The notes below the pieces were generated by a model that did not search any database, was not told where the DNA came from, and worked only from the letters and a program-made list of their open reading frames with translations. This document shows positions 16,639 through 25,311 of a stretch of 64,000 nt of DNA, piece after piece. The DNA is taken from contig JBGTBE010000021.1 in the NCBI GenBank assembly GCA_041749535.1, forward strand, positions 1-64,000. Direction: 5' to 3'. A program made the translations under genes and the position numbers. This stretch comes from JBBQZU01 sp041749535. GTDB taxonomy: Bacteria; Bacteroidota; Bacteroidia; Flavobacteriales_D; Cryomorphaceae. The stretch's first letter is position 1. Each line of letters opens with the position of its first letter.

Positions 16639-17769
16639 TTGAAATTCACCTTACAGGCCAACGATCCCAAGTCAAATGCTAGGGCAGGGCTCATAGAAAC
16701 CGACCACGGAACCATAGAGACTCCCATCTTCATGCCTGTAGGCACCGCAGGTGCCGTAAAGGCTGTGCACCGACGAGAGCTCGAAGAAGATATTAAAGCA
16801 CAGATTATACTGGGCAATACCTACCACCTATACTTACGCCCGGGCATGGAAACCCTGGAGCGGGCAGGCGGACTTCACGCATTCAATGGCTTTTCGAAAC
16901 CTCAGCTCACCGACAGCGGCGGTTATCAGGTGTATTCGTTGGCCGAAAGCCGAAAAATATCTGAAAGTGGGGTCAGTTTTCAATCGCACATCGACGGAGC
17001 AAGACACTTTTTCACGCCAGAGCGGGCCATAGATATACAGCGCATCATCGGTGCTGATATCATCATGGCTTTTGACGAGTGCACCCCTTACCCATGTGAG
17101 TATGGCTATGCGGAGCGCAGCATGCATCTTACACACCGCTGGCTGTTGCGCTGCTGCGAAAGGTTCGACAATACACCCGACAGGTATGGCTATAGCCAAA
17201 CATTTTTCCCCATTGTGCAAGGCAGCGTATACCCTGATTTGAGGAAACAGTCGGCGGAGTTTATCGCATCAACCAACCGGGAAGGCAATGCCATAGGTGG
17301 CCTGTCAGTGGGCGAACCCCATGAGGATATGTATGCCATGAGCGATCTGGTGTGCAGAATTTTGCCCTCCGAAAAACCCCGCTACCTCATGGGTGTAGGC
17401 ACCCCGGTAAACCTGCTCGAAAACGTGGCACTCGGCATAGACATGTTCGATTGTGTGATGCCTACCCGCAATGCCCGCAACGGTATGTTGTTTACTTCCG
17501 AAGGCATCATCAACATCAAGAATGCCAAGTGGGCCAACGATTATAGTGCCTTGGATCCCAACGGAGTGTCATACGTGGATAGCCACTACTCCAAAGCATA
17601 CCTGCGCCACCTCATTATCAGCAAAGAAATACTTGGCGCACAAATTGCGAGCATCCACAACCTTGCATTCTATTTATGGCTTATGGGTGAAGCACGAAAA
17701 CACATTCTTGCCGGCGACTTCGCATCCTGGAAGAATGTGATGGTAACAAAGCTCGATCAGCGACTCTAA
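16639..17769 (+). CDS. tgt: Queuine/preQ1 tRNA-guanine transglycosylase
   Basis: The product has 376 residues, the normal length for bacterial Tgt, which exchanges G34 of GUN-anticodon tRNAs for preQ1 in queuosine synthesis. Visible hallmarks are TDSGGYQVYSL, HIDGARHFFTPE, GADIIMAFDEC, GGLSVGEP, YLMGVGTP and MFDCVMPTRNARNG, which carries the nucleophilic Asp (about residue 270). The start is a TTG (MKFTL), fitting the family N-terminus. The usual zinc site (CxCxxC before YS.AYL.HL) is replaced: the segment reads LDPNGVSYVDSHYSKAYLRHL with no cysteine, although the following histidine (SIHNLAFYLWL) is kept. An LptF/G permease gene follows after 3 bp. Confidence 0.95.
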   Translation: MKFTLQANDPKSNARAGLIETDHGTIETPIFMPVGTAGAVKAVHRRELEEDIKAQIILGNTYHLYLRPGMETLERAGGLHAFNGFSKPQLTDSGGYQVYSLAESRKISESGVSFQSHIDGARHFFTPERAIDIQRIIGADIIMAFDECTPYPCEYGYAERSMHLTHRWLLRCCERFDNTPDRYGYSQTFFPIVQGSVYPDLRKQSAEFIASTNREGNAIGGLSVGEPHEDMYAMSDLVCRILPSEKPRYLMGVGTPVNLLENVALGIDMFDCVMPTRNARNGMLFTSEGIINIKNAKWANDYSALDPNGVSYVDSHYSKAYLRHLIISKEILGAQIASIHNLAFYLWLMGEARKHILAGDFASWKNVMVTKLDQRL

Positions 17770-17772
17770 AGA

Positions 17773-18852
17773 ATGAAAAAGCTCGATCTCTATATCATCA
17801 AGAAGTTTCTCGGGACCTTCTTTTTTATGATCGCGCTCATCATGGCCATAGCCGTGGTATTCGATGTTTCGGAAAAGTTGGATAAGTTCAGCCGCAGCGA
17901 TGCAACTACCTGGGAGATCATTCTCGACTACTATGTGAATTTTGTATTTTACTTCAGCAACCTTTTCAGCTCACTGTTCATCTTCCTAAGTGTACTGCTC
18001 TTTACAAGTCAGATGGCACAGCGCTCGGAAGTGATTGCCATATTGGCCAGCGGCATCAGCTTCAGGCGCATGCTTCGCCCCTATATGGTCGCCGCGACCA
18101 TACTGGTGGTCATCTCACTTTATTTCACCCATTATCAACTTTCTATTTCGAATACTACGCGCATTAATTTTGAAAATCAGCACCTCAAAAAACAATTCAG
18201 CATTGACGAGCGGAACTTGCTTAGGCAAATCGAGCCGGGCACCATTGCCTACTTTCAGTCCTTTAACGCCCAAAACAATGTGGGCTATAAATTCTCCATA
18301 GAAAAATGGAATGAACAGGGACATCTGACCTATAAAATGATGGCCGAAAGGGCGAGGTACGATTCAATGATGGGCTATTGGCAAATTGACAATCCCTTTG
18401 AGCGGTTCATCACCGATAGCGGCGAGGTGATAAAAAGAACAAGGCGCATAGATACCCTTCTCAACATGGCACCTTCAGACCTTGGACAGAGGCTGAATAT
18501 TGCATCCACCATGGGGTATAAGGAGTTGAACAATTTTATAAAATTCGAAAAACTGAAAGGTTCGGACAAGACCACTTTTTTTGAAATCGAATTACACCAA
18601 CGCACTTCCTTTCCATTTGCTGCATATATTCTTACCATCATTGCTGTATCGGTGGCCAGCAGAAGGGTGCGCGGTGGAATTGGCATTCACCTGGCGCTAG
18701 GGGTGCTCATAGCCTTAATCTATATTTTTGCAATGAAGATTACGACGGTGGCTGCTACCAATGCTGGTCTAGACCCCCTTCTGGCGGTGTGGCTGCCCAA
18801 TATCGTTTTTGGCAGCGTGGCCATATGGCTGTACACCAAGGCCCAGAAATAA
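17773..18852 (+). CDS. LptF/LptG family lipopolysaccharide export permease
   Basis: This is a 359-residue protein with the YjgP/YjgQ layout: three N-terminal transmembrane helices (start KLDLYIIKKFLGTFFFMIAL), a periplasmic beta-jellyroll domain (about residues 125-260), and three C-terminal helices (about 275-355, with FPFAAYILTIIAVSVASRRVRGG). LptF and LptG form the inner-membrane channel of the LptB2FG lipopolysaccharide extractor. Which paralogue it is cannot be decided here. It follows tgt by 3 bp and is presumably cotranscribed. Confidence 0.9.
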   Translation: MKKLDLYIIKKFLGTFFFMIALIMAIAVVFDVSEKLDKFSRSDATTWEIILDYYVNFVFYFSNLFSSLFIFLSVLLFTSQMAQRSEVIAILASGISFRRMLRPYMVAATILVVISLYFTHYQLSISNTTRINFENQHLKKQFSIDERNLLRQIEPGTIAYFQSFNAQNNVGYKFSIEKWNEQGHLTYKMMAERARYDSMMGYWQIDNPFERFITDSGEVIKRTRRIDTLLNMAPSDLGQRLNIASTMGYKELNNFIKFEKLKGSDKTTFFEIELHQRTSFPFAAYILTIIAVSVASRRVRGGIGIHLALGVLIALIYIFAMKITTVAATNAGLDPLLAVWLPNIVFGSVAIWLYTKAQK

Positions 18853-18854
18853 TT

Positions 18855-19676
18855 TCAGAAAGGTGCTTCGTGGTAGCTGAGCCCTGATGCAATCTTGACT
18901 GCCCTTTGGTGGTCTTCCATTTCGAAAATACCGTAAATCGCCGATCCGCTGCCCGTCATAGCGGCGTAGAGGGCGCCATTCTCGTACATGCTGTCGCGCA
19001 AAGATTCAATAAGAGGGTAATTTTCAAATGCAAATTTCTCAAACCGGTTGAGAAGAAGGTGCTTCCATTCGCTTATGGGCATGTTGCAAACCACCTCCGA
19101 AGGTAAATGTGATGGTTGGGCTGGTTTTATTTCCCGGTAAGCATCCGCTGTGCTTATGTGAATTTCGGGGTAAACAAGGAGAATGTGATATGCCGTAAGC
19201 GCCAGGTTTATTGGCGCAAGCAACTCTCCTCTTCCCGTAGCTCTTGCCGGGGTATTTCTTATGAAGAATGGGCAGTCACTGCCTATCCTTGCGGCGTACC
19301 CTTCCAGTACTTCCGTGCCAAGGTGTAGCTGATAATGGGTGTCCAATGCTTTGAGCATAAAAGCCCCGTCAGCGCTGCCCCCACCCATGCCCGCACCCAT
19401 GGGAATGGTCTTGTGAAGGTATATATCCAGCGGAGGGATCTCTGCCACTTGCCGAAGCAATGAAAGGGCGTTGCCCACCGTATTGCCATGTTGTGAAGTT
19501 GGAATGGGCAGTCCGGTATAATGATAGGTATCCTGCTTGCCTTTTGAAGGTACAAACTCAAGGGCATCCCGTATACCCACAGGAACCATCACCGTGTCGA
19601 TATCGTGGTATCCATCTTCACGGAAGCGGAGCACCTCAAGGCCCAGGTTTATTTTAGCATTTGGAAATACCAGCAT
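18855..19676 (-). CDS. ispE: 4-diphosphocytidyl-2-C-methyl-D-erythritol kinase
   Basis: The product has 273 residues and is a GHMP kinase, starting FPNAKINLGLEVLRFREDGYH, the IspE substrate-binding N-terminus, with the ATP loop PMGAGMGGGSADGAFML (about residues 93-110) and the C-terminal motif AAMTGSGSAIYGIF. It phosphorylates CDP-ME in the MEP isoprenoid pathway, which indicates that this organism makes isoprenoids by the non-mevalonate route. It is convergent with the permease gene (2 bp apart) and divergent from accA. A near-consensus -7 element (CATCTTTG, 19689-19682 on the minus strand) lies just upstream of the ATG. Confidence 0.95.
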   Translation of the reverse strand: MLVFPNAKINLGLEVLRFREDGYHDIDTVMVPVGIRDALEFVPSKGKQDTYHYTGLPIPTSQHGNTVGNALSLLRQVAEIPPLDIYLHKTIPMGAGMGGGSADGAFMLKALDTHYQLHLGTEVLEGYAARIGSDCPFFIRNTPARATGRGELLAPINLALTAYHILLVYPEIHISTADAYREIKPAQPSHLPSEVVCNMPISEWKHLLLNRFEKFAFENYPLIESLRDSMYENGALYAAMTGSGSAIYGIFEMEDHQRAVKIASGLSYHEAPF

Positions 19677-19809
19677 AGTGGCAAAGATGGAAGAATTTTG
19701 GCAAAAACTTGCCCATCTTCATACCCTGCGAAGCATACAGAAGGAATAGGATGGAAGTCGGTGGATAGGCACGGCAACTGATCATCATCGCATATCTGAG
19801 ATTAAGTGC

Positions 19810-19817
19810 TAAATTCG
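19810..19817 (+). promoter_or_regulatory. Possible -7 element TAAATTCG upstream of accA
   Basis: This differs by one base from TAnnTTTG and lies 20 bp before the accA ATG, as the exact elements do at other genes here. Confidence 0.3.
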
Positions 19818-19837
19818 CCCTTCAAACCTAGCAGGAT

Positions 19838-20791
19838 ATGCCTATATTTTTAGACTTTGAAGAGCCTATAGCCCAGCTTATAGAACAGCTTGATAAAGCA
19901 AAGGAAATAGCGGATCAGGGTGACGTGGACATGTCGAAGTCCATTCGCGACATCGAGAAGAAAATCGCGCAAACGAAGACATCGCTCTATAAAAACCTGA
20001 CCCCTTGGCAGAAAGTGCAACTCTCCAGGCACCCGGAACGCCCCTATACCCTGAGCTACTTTGACTACCTGAGCGACGGCACCTGGGTAGAGTTGCACGG
20101 GGACCGAAATGTGGGGGACGACAAGGCCATGGTTGGAGGCTTTGGCCTGCTGAATGGCAGAACAGTAATGTTTATAGGACAACAAAAAGGCATCAATACC
20201 AAGATGCGACAGTACCGCAATTTTGGGATGCCAAATCCGGAAGGGTACCGCAAGGCGCTCAGGTTGATGAAAATGGCTGAGAAATTCAACAAACCCATTG
20301 TAACACTTATAGATACTCCCGGCGCCTTTCCAGGGCTTGAAGCGGAGGAGCGCGGACAGGGTGAAGCCATTGCCCGCAACCTCTATGAAATGGTGGGGCT
20401 AAAAGTACCCGTGATCTGCATTATCATTGGTGAGGGAGCATCAGGTGGCGCACTCGGAATCGGTGTGGGCGACAAGGTGCTTATGATGGAACATGCTTGG
20501 TACTCTGTGATCTCTCCCGAAAACTGTTCAACCATTCTTTGGCGCAACTGGGACCATAAGGTAGAAGCCGCATCGGCACTGAAACTCACCGCCGAAGATA
20601 TGCTCAGGAACAAACTCATAGACGGCATCATCAAGGAACCCTTGGGCGGTGCCCACAACAACCGCGATGAAGCTGCAGCAAATGTCAAAGAAGCAATCCT
20701 GAAAAATCTGGAGCGACTCGACAAAGTAGCCCCTGAAAAGCGCATAAACATGCGCATCCGGAAGTTGGATGAAATGAGATCCATTGCCTAG
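19838..20791 (+). CDS. accA: Acetyl-CoA carboxylase carboxyltransferase subunit alpha
   Basis: The product has 317 residues and matches AccA throughout: FLDFEEPIAQLIEQLD at the N-terminus, TPWQKVQLSRHPERPY, ELHGDRNVGDD, GRTVMFIGQQKG, the crotonase-fold core TLIDTPGAFPGLEAEERGQ, IIGEGASGGALGIG, and SVISPENCSTILWR. Together with AccD it transfers the carboxyl group from biotin to acetyl-CoA, the committed step of fatty-acid synthesis. accD is not in the window. Its stop overlaps by 4 bp the stop of the convergent lipoprotein gene. Confidence 0.97.
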   Translation: MPIFLDFEEPIAQLIEQLDKAKEIADQGDVDMSKSIRDIEKKIAQTKTSLYKNLTPWQKVQLSRHPERPYTLSYFDYLSDGTWVELHGDRNVGDDKAMVGGFGLLNGRTVMFIGQQKGINTKMRQYRNFGMPNPEGYRKALRLMKMAEKFNKPIVTLIDTPGAFPGLEAEERGQGEAIARNLYEMVGLKVPVICIIIGEGASGGALGIGVGDKVLMMEHAWYSVISPENCSTILWRNWDHKVEAASALKLTAEDMLRNKLIDGIIKEPLGGAHNNRDEAAANVKEAILKNLERLDKVAPEKRINMRIRKLDEMRSIA

Positions 20792-22116
20792 CGGTTGTAG
20801 TCAAAGCCGAAGTAACGGATATTTTGGTTGAAGGATTCGCTTCCTGCAAATTGGCCTGTAAGGGTATACCGCTGCAACAAAGTAGCTGACGAAGTATAGA
20901 GCAGTCCTGAAATGGACTCGTACTTCACCACAGAAGGTGACACAGAATTGGAAATGACCACAGTGGCACCCGTGCTGAAATTGTATCGGAACAAGCCCGC
21001 AGAGGTGCTGAACACAAATTCGTTTTGGGAAATGCGATCTGCACTTTTCAGGGATTCTCCGCTCCTCTCGAAGATGATGCTGAACAGGTTGGTCACCGTA
21101 TTGAGTATGCTAAGCCTCGCACCTGAAGTGCCATCCACCCAAACAAATACTTCTTCAGGCGTTTTAGCAAACATACCCCTCACCGGACCGGGCACAGCGA
21201 GAAAACTGAGCAGTAAGCCTGGTCGCGCGTAGGTGGCGAGGGAGTAATTGTTGTTTGTAATGGGTTTCTCCACCACAAAGTACTTGTCGCCAATGGCGTA
21301 AGCGCTCACGGGCCGGTGCTCGACCTGCAGCGGAAACCCAATGAGCCCTGCGGCAAATGCATCGTACACCCTGAGCCTGGGTTCAGAAAGGAGCAAGAGA
21401 AATTCGTCCACATCATTAGAGAAGCTGAGCCCGGTAAAAAAGGGCAGTGATGGAAATCCAGGTCCATCGACGGTTTGCAAGGGTTGCCACTCACCTGTTT
21501 CATAAAAAACAGCATCGCCAAGCTCCCCGCCGGCAAGGCCAAAGATGTTTTGCTTGTAGTTGAGCGCCGCCCCAACAAAATCTACTTGCCTGTCCAGATG
21601 TTCTGTCCACAGGCTGCTATCGGGGGGCCTGCTGTATACCTTCACATTGTTAAATGAAGCGGTGGCTACAAATATTCCCTCCAGCTCCAGCGGAATGGCA
21701 TTGAGCCATATTTTGCGGTAAGCAGAACCCTGATTGCTCCCATCGCTCGCCCGAACCACCACATAGTAGATGCCGCTCTCCAGCTGGGGCTTGTCCAGCA
21801 AAAAGTCTGTGCCAAAATTCAAAGGATTGTCTGAAACGAGATAGGTGTACTTCTGCCCCACCGGTTGAAAATTTTCATCCAGAATTTCAATATCCACCGA
21901 AAGCACGCGTTCATTGTCAGTAGCTGTGAATGTAACCAGAAGGGTATCAATAGTATTGAAATTCTGATTCTCAAATGGTGCACTAATCAGCACAAGTGGC
22001 GCCTCTTCATCCTTCTCCTCATTGCAAGAAAGTGCCAGAAGCGCTAACAAGAGCATTGAGCAGTGCACGAGGGCCTTGTTAACAGTTGTTGAGAATCTTA
22101 TCTGAAAACTTTTCAT
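20788..22116 (-). CDS. Predicted lipoprotein of unknown function
   Basis: This is a 442-residue protein with a signal peptide and lipobox (LLLALLALSC, Cys about residue 31) followed by an acidic stretch NEEKDEEAP, consistent with a surface-exposed or outer-membrane lipoprotein. Residues 38-140 look like a cadherin/Ig-like fold (PFENQNFNTIDTLLVTFTATDNERVLSVDIEI). The remainder has repeated short beta-strand motifs suggestive of a propeller. I do not recognise the family. The start is divergent from dnaB with 55 bp between. Confidence 0.75.
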   Translation of the reverse strand: MKSFQIRFSTTVNKALVHCSMLLLALLALSCNEEKDEEAPLVLISAPFENQNFNTIDTLLVTFTATDNERVLSVDIEILDENFQPVGQKYTYLVSDNPLNFGTDFLLDKPQLESGIYYVVVRASDGSNQGSAYRKIWLNAIPLELEGIFVATASFNNVKVYSRPPDSSLWTEHLDRQVDFVGAALNYKQNIFGLAGGELGDAVFYETGEWQPLQTVDGPGFPSLPFFTGLSFSNDVDEFLLLLSEPRLRVYDAFAAGLIGFPLQVEHRPVSAYAIGDKYFVVEKPITNNNYSLATYARPGLLLSFLAVPGPVRGMFAKTPEEVFVWVDGTSGARLSILNTVTNLFSIIFERSGESLKSADRISQNEFVFSTSAGLFRYNFSTGATVVISNSVSPSVVKYESISGLLYTSSATLLQRYTLTGQFAGSESFNQNIRYFGFDYNR

Positions 22117-22159
22117 ATCGTTAAGCCCAATAGTATAGCATCAGGCCAGCAGCAACACC

Positions 22160-22167
22160 TACCTTTG
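22160..22167 (+). promoter_or_regulatory. -7 element TACCTTTG immediately upstream of dnaB
   Basis: This is an exact TAnnTTTG match ending only 4 bp before the dnaB ATG. If used, the transcript would begin at or near the start codon. Confidence 0.45.
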
Positions 22168-22171
22168 AACC

Positions 22172-23710
22172 ATGGATGAAAATACGCAAAAAAAAGTCGA
22201 TTCGAGAAGAGCGGTCCGAAACACAAGGCCACTACAAGACAATGAACTTGGAAAAATCCCCCCCCAGGCCATTGATCTTGAAGAAGCAGTGCTCGGCGCG
22301 TTGATGATAGAACGCAATGCGGTGAACGACGTGATTGACATCCTAAAGCCCGAATCCTTTTACAGGGAAGCGCACCAGAAAATATACAGTGCCATACAAG
22401 CGCTTTTCCAGCGCTCAGAGCCCATAGACATACTCACCGTAACCGCTGAGCTGCGCAAACGCGGTGAGTTGGACCTGGTGGGTGGAGCTTACTACATCAG
22501 TTACCTGACCAACAGGGTGGCAAGCTCAGCGAACATCATGTTTCACGCGAGAATCATCTCCCAAAAACACATCATGCGCGAGCTTATCCGCATCTCTTCA
22601 GAAACCATTCGGGAGGCTTACGAAGAGAGTACCGATGTATTTGAATTGCTCGACAATGCCGAACGCGATCTCTTCACAGTTGCACAAGGCAACATCCGCA
22701 AGGAGTATGAAACCATGAGTGATGTGCTGAAGCACGCCATCGAAAACATTGAAGCTGCCCGCAAAAATGTGGATGGGGTGAGCGGAGTACCCTCTGGCTT
22801 TACCGCTCTGGACAGGGTTACTTCTGGCTGGCAAAAGTCTGACATGATCGTAATTGCTGCGCGTCCCGGTATGGGAAAAACGGCATTCGTACTCTCCATG
22901 GCCCGCAACATAGCAGTAGATTTTCAGCAACCTGTAGCTGTGTTTTCACTCGAGATGGCTTCGGTGCAGTTGGTGAACAGGCTCATTTCCGGCGAGACCG
23001 GCATACGCGCCGACAAGCTGCGCAAAGGCAACCTGGAAGACCACGAGTTCACCCAACTTCACACCCGTATAAGTAAGCTAGCCAAAGCACCCATCTTTAT
23101 TGACGACACCCCGTCGCTCTCCGTGTTTGAATTAAGGGCAAAGGCGCGCAGGCTCAAATCCAAGCACAACATATCCTGCATTATCATTGACTACCTTCAG
23201 CTTATGACCGCAGGTGGCGATGGTCGCGGAAACCGGGAGCAGGAAATCAGCACCATATCCCGCTCCATCAAGACCATAGCCAAGGAACTCGACATACCCA
23301 TCATTGCGCTCTCACAGTTGAGCCGGGCCGTGGAAACACGTGGGGGTACCAAGAAACCCATGCTCTCCGACCTTCGTGAATCGGGAGCCATCGAGCAGGA
23401 TGCCGATATAGTGGGATTTATTTACCGTCCGGAGTACTACGATATCACTGAAGATGAAGCCGGAAATTCCCTGCAGGGCATAGGTCAAATAATCATTGCC
23501 AAGCACAGAAACGGGGCTTTGGAAACCATTTCCTTGAAATTCGTGCAGGAATTTGCGAAATTTGAAAACCTCGAAGCGGGCTTTGGCAATCAGGGTGGCT
23601 TACCTGACAATGCGGATTACGACCGTTTTAAAACCATCACCATGCAATCGAGAATGAACGATAAAGACGATGACTTCTTCTCAAAAGACAAAGACGATGC
23701 CCCATTTTAA
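22172..23710 (+). CDS. dnaB: Replicative DNA helicase
   Basis: The product has 512 residues. The N-terminal DnaB domain (PPQAIDLEEAVLGALMIERNAV, about residues 30-135) is followed by the RecA-like helicase domain with Walker A ARPGMGKTAFVL (about 229-240), FSLEMASVQLVNRL, IIIDYLQLM (Walker B), and SQLSRAVETRG. It unwinds DNA at the replication fork as a hexamer. No intein is present. The last 14 bp overlap the secreted-protein gene that follows. Confidence 0.97.
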   Translation: MDENTQKKVDSRRAVRNTRPLQDNELGKIPPQAIDLEEAVLGALMIERNAVNDVIDILKPESFYREAHQKIYSAIQALFQRSEPIDILTVTAELRKRGELDLVGGAYYISYLTNRVASSANIMFHARIISQKHIMRELIRISSETIREAYEESTDVFELLDNAERDLFTVAQGNIRKEYETMSDVLKHAIENIEAARKNVDGVSGVPSGFTALDRVTSGWQKSDMIVIAARPGMGKTAFVLSMARNIAVDFQQPVAVFSLEMASVQLVNRLISGETGIRADKLRKGNLEDHEFTQLHTRISKLAKAPIFIDDTPSLSVFELRAKARRLKSKHNISCIIIDYLQLMTAGGDGRGNREQEISTISRSIKTIAKELDIPIIALSQLSRAVETRGGTKKPMLSDLRESGAIEQDADIVGFIYRPEYYDITEDEAGNSLQGIGQIIIAKHRNGALETISLKFVQEFAKFENLEAGFGNQGGLPDNADYDRFKTITMQSRMNDKDDDFFSKDKDDAPF

Positions 23711-24965
23711 ATCCATTCTGTTGGGTTGTATTCTTGTGCTCTCTGGCCTTTCGGCAAATGCAGCAAAAATATTGATACCCATGGACGAAAGCCAAAAGAA
23801 CCACCTGAAGGCATATGGCATAGCCTATTGGGTGCTCAACAATGAAATAGAAGTGATGTGGCTGCTCAACTACCGGGGTGGCAGCTTCATGGTAGATCAG
23901 TACAAAACCATTGAAGAAGAATGTGTGATTCGCGGCGTTTCCTACCAGATTATTGCCGACGTACAAGCCGCGTCCATCATGGCCGAAATAGGCGACCCGG
24001 AAGTCAACATGGAAGTGGTGAAACTCGAAAAAGCACCGAAAGTAGCAGTATACTCCCCCAAAACGGCCATGCCCTGGGATGATGCTGTAACGCTCGTGAT
24101 GACGTACGCAGAAATTCCATACGATGTAATTTACGATTCCGAGATTATCGGTATGCAGCTGCCAAAATACGACTGGCTTCACCTTCACCACGAGGACTTT
24201 ACGGGTCAGTACGGCAAGTTTTACCGAAACTATAAAAATGCATCATGGTACCAGCAGCAAGTGCGCGAAATGGAAACCATGGCAAGCTCATTGGGCTTTG
24301 CCAAAGTTTCGGAGCTCAAGCTGGCCGTGGCGCAGCGCATCAAGGAGTACACCGCGGGTGGCGGCTTTCTCTTCACCATGTGCAGCGGCACCGACTCGTA
24401 CGACATTGCCCTGGCTGCGCAGCACACCGATATTTGCGAAAGCATGTACGATGGTGACCCTGCAAGTCCCGGCGCACAGAGCAGTCTGGACTTCAGTGAG
24501 ACTTTTGCATTCCGTGATTTTATTCTGGAAAGAGACCCGCTTGAATATGAGTTTTCATCCATTGACGCCACTGATATTCACAGCAGGATATCACAAACCG
24601 CCGATTTCTTCACCCTCTTCGACTTCTCAGCAAAGTGGGATGTGGTGCCCACCATGCTCACCCAAAGCCACCGACGCGTGGTGAAAGGATTTATGGGGCA
24701 AACCACTTCGTTCAAAAAACAATATGTGAAGAATGAAACCATCATCATGGGCGAAAGCAAGGCCGAAGGCACCGTAAAATACATACACGGCAATTTTGGA
24801 TTGGGACAATGGACCTTCTACGGTGGTCACGACCCCGAAGACTACCAGCACCGCGTAGGCGACCCACCTACCGACCTGAACTTGCACCCCAACAGCCCCG
24901 GCTACCGCCTTATCCTCAACAATGTGCTCTTCCCGGCGGCGAAGAAGAAGAAGCAGAAGACGTGA
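23697..24965 (+). CDS. Secreted protein of the family often labelled asparagine synthetase B
   Basis: This is a 422-residue protein with a signal peptide (MPHFKSILLGCILVLSGLSANA). The mature N-terminus KILIPMDESQKNHLKAYGIAY and the rest resemble a Bacteroidota family that I recall being annotated asparagine synthetase B. I see neither the N-terminal Cys-2 glutaminase nor the ATP-pyrophosphatase SGGxDS loop of true AsnB, and the protein is exported, so I treat that label as unsupported. The central part (VAVYSPK...YDVIYDSEI...LHLHHEDFTGQ and GGGFLFTMCSGT) has the look of a class I glutamine-amidotransferase-like fold. The start ATG 23697 lies inside dnaB (14-bp overlap). The C-terminus is a run of lysines (AAKKKKQKT). 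Confidence 0.7.
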   Translation: MPHFKSILLGCILVLSGLSANAAKILIPMDESQKNHLKAYGIAYWVLNNEIEVMWLLNYRGGSFMVDQYKTIEEECVIRGVSYQIIADVQAASIMAEIGDPEVNMEVVKLEKAPKVAVYSPKTAMPWDDAVTLVMTYAEIPYDVIYDSEIIGMQLPKYDWLHLHHEDFTGQYGKFYRNYKNASWYQQQVREMETMASSLGFAKVSELKLAVAQRIKEYTAGGGFLFTMCSGTDSYDIALAAQHTDICESMYDGDPASPGAQSSLDFSETFAFRDFILERDPLEYEFSSIDATDIHSRISQTADFFTLFDFSAKWDVVPTMLTQSHRRVVKGFMGQTTSFKKQYVKNETIIMGESKAEGTVKYIHGNFGLGQWTFYGGHDPEDYQHRVGDPPTDLNLHPNSPGYRLILNNVLFPAAKKKKQKT

Positions 24966-25311
24966 AAAAGGTGTTGAGGCCAGGGTAGTGAGCAGTGGGG
25001 TGAGCATGCCTAAAATACAATGAGCAATAATATCAACTCATGTCTTTGCAATTTGCAAATACACTCTTTGGAACTCAGTGGTGATCTGCGCGAGATAATT
25101 TCGATGTAATCCAAAAAACCCATCACTAAATACTATAACCCGCAGGGTATCGCACCGATGGTCAGCTGAACTTTTACAGGCAACCTTTATCTCACTAAAT
25201 CACTATACTGATCAAGGGGTAAATCAGCTACAACAGCGCTTCCATTTTACTCCATTCGAAACACCTCAACACCATTCGCCGTAACCAATCCAACGGATTG
25301 GGATAAACGAG
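24966..25311. other. Intergenic region upstream of the T9SS cassette
   Basis: These 346 bp hold no supported gene. A small palindrome, TTTGCA-ATT-TGCAAA, lies at 25045-25059. Near the right end CCAATCC-AAC-GGATTGG (25285-25301) forms a 7-bp inverted repeat with a 3-nt loop, 10 bp before the ATG at 25312. No exact TAnnTTTG element is visible. Confidence 0.5.
25285..25301 (+). promoter_or_regulatory. Leader hairpin 10 bp before the SprB-like gene
   Basis: This is a perfect inverted repeat CCAATCC/GGATTGG with a 3-nt loop, placed where it would sit in the 5' leader beside the ribosome-binding region. It has no T tract, so it is not a terminator. Confidence 0.35.

Noticed and set aside
24238..24684. 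Overlapping 148- and 70-codon ORFs inside the dnaB-coupled gene
   Set aside because: They overlap the signal-peptide-bearing frame, have skewed composition and no recognisable domain.
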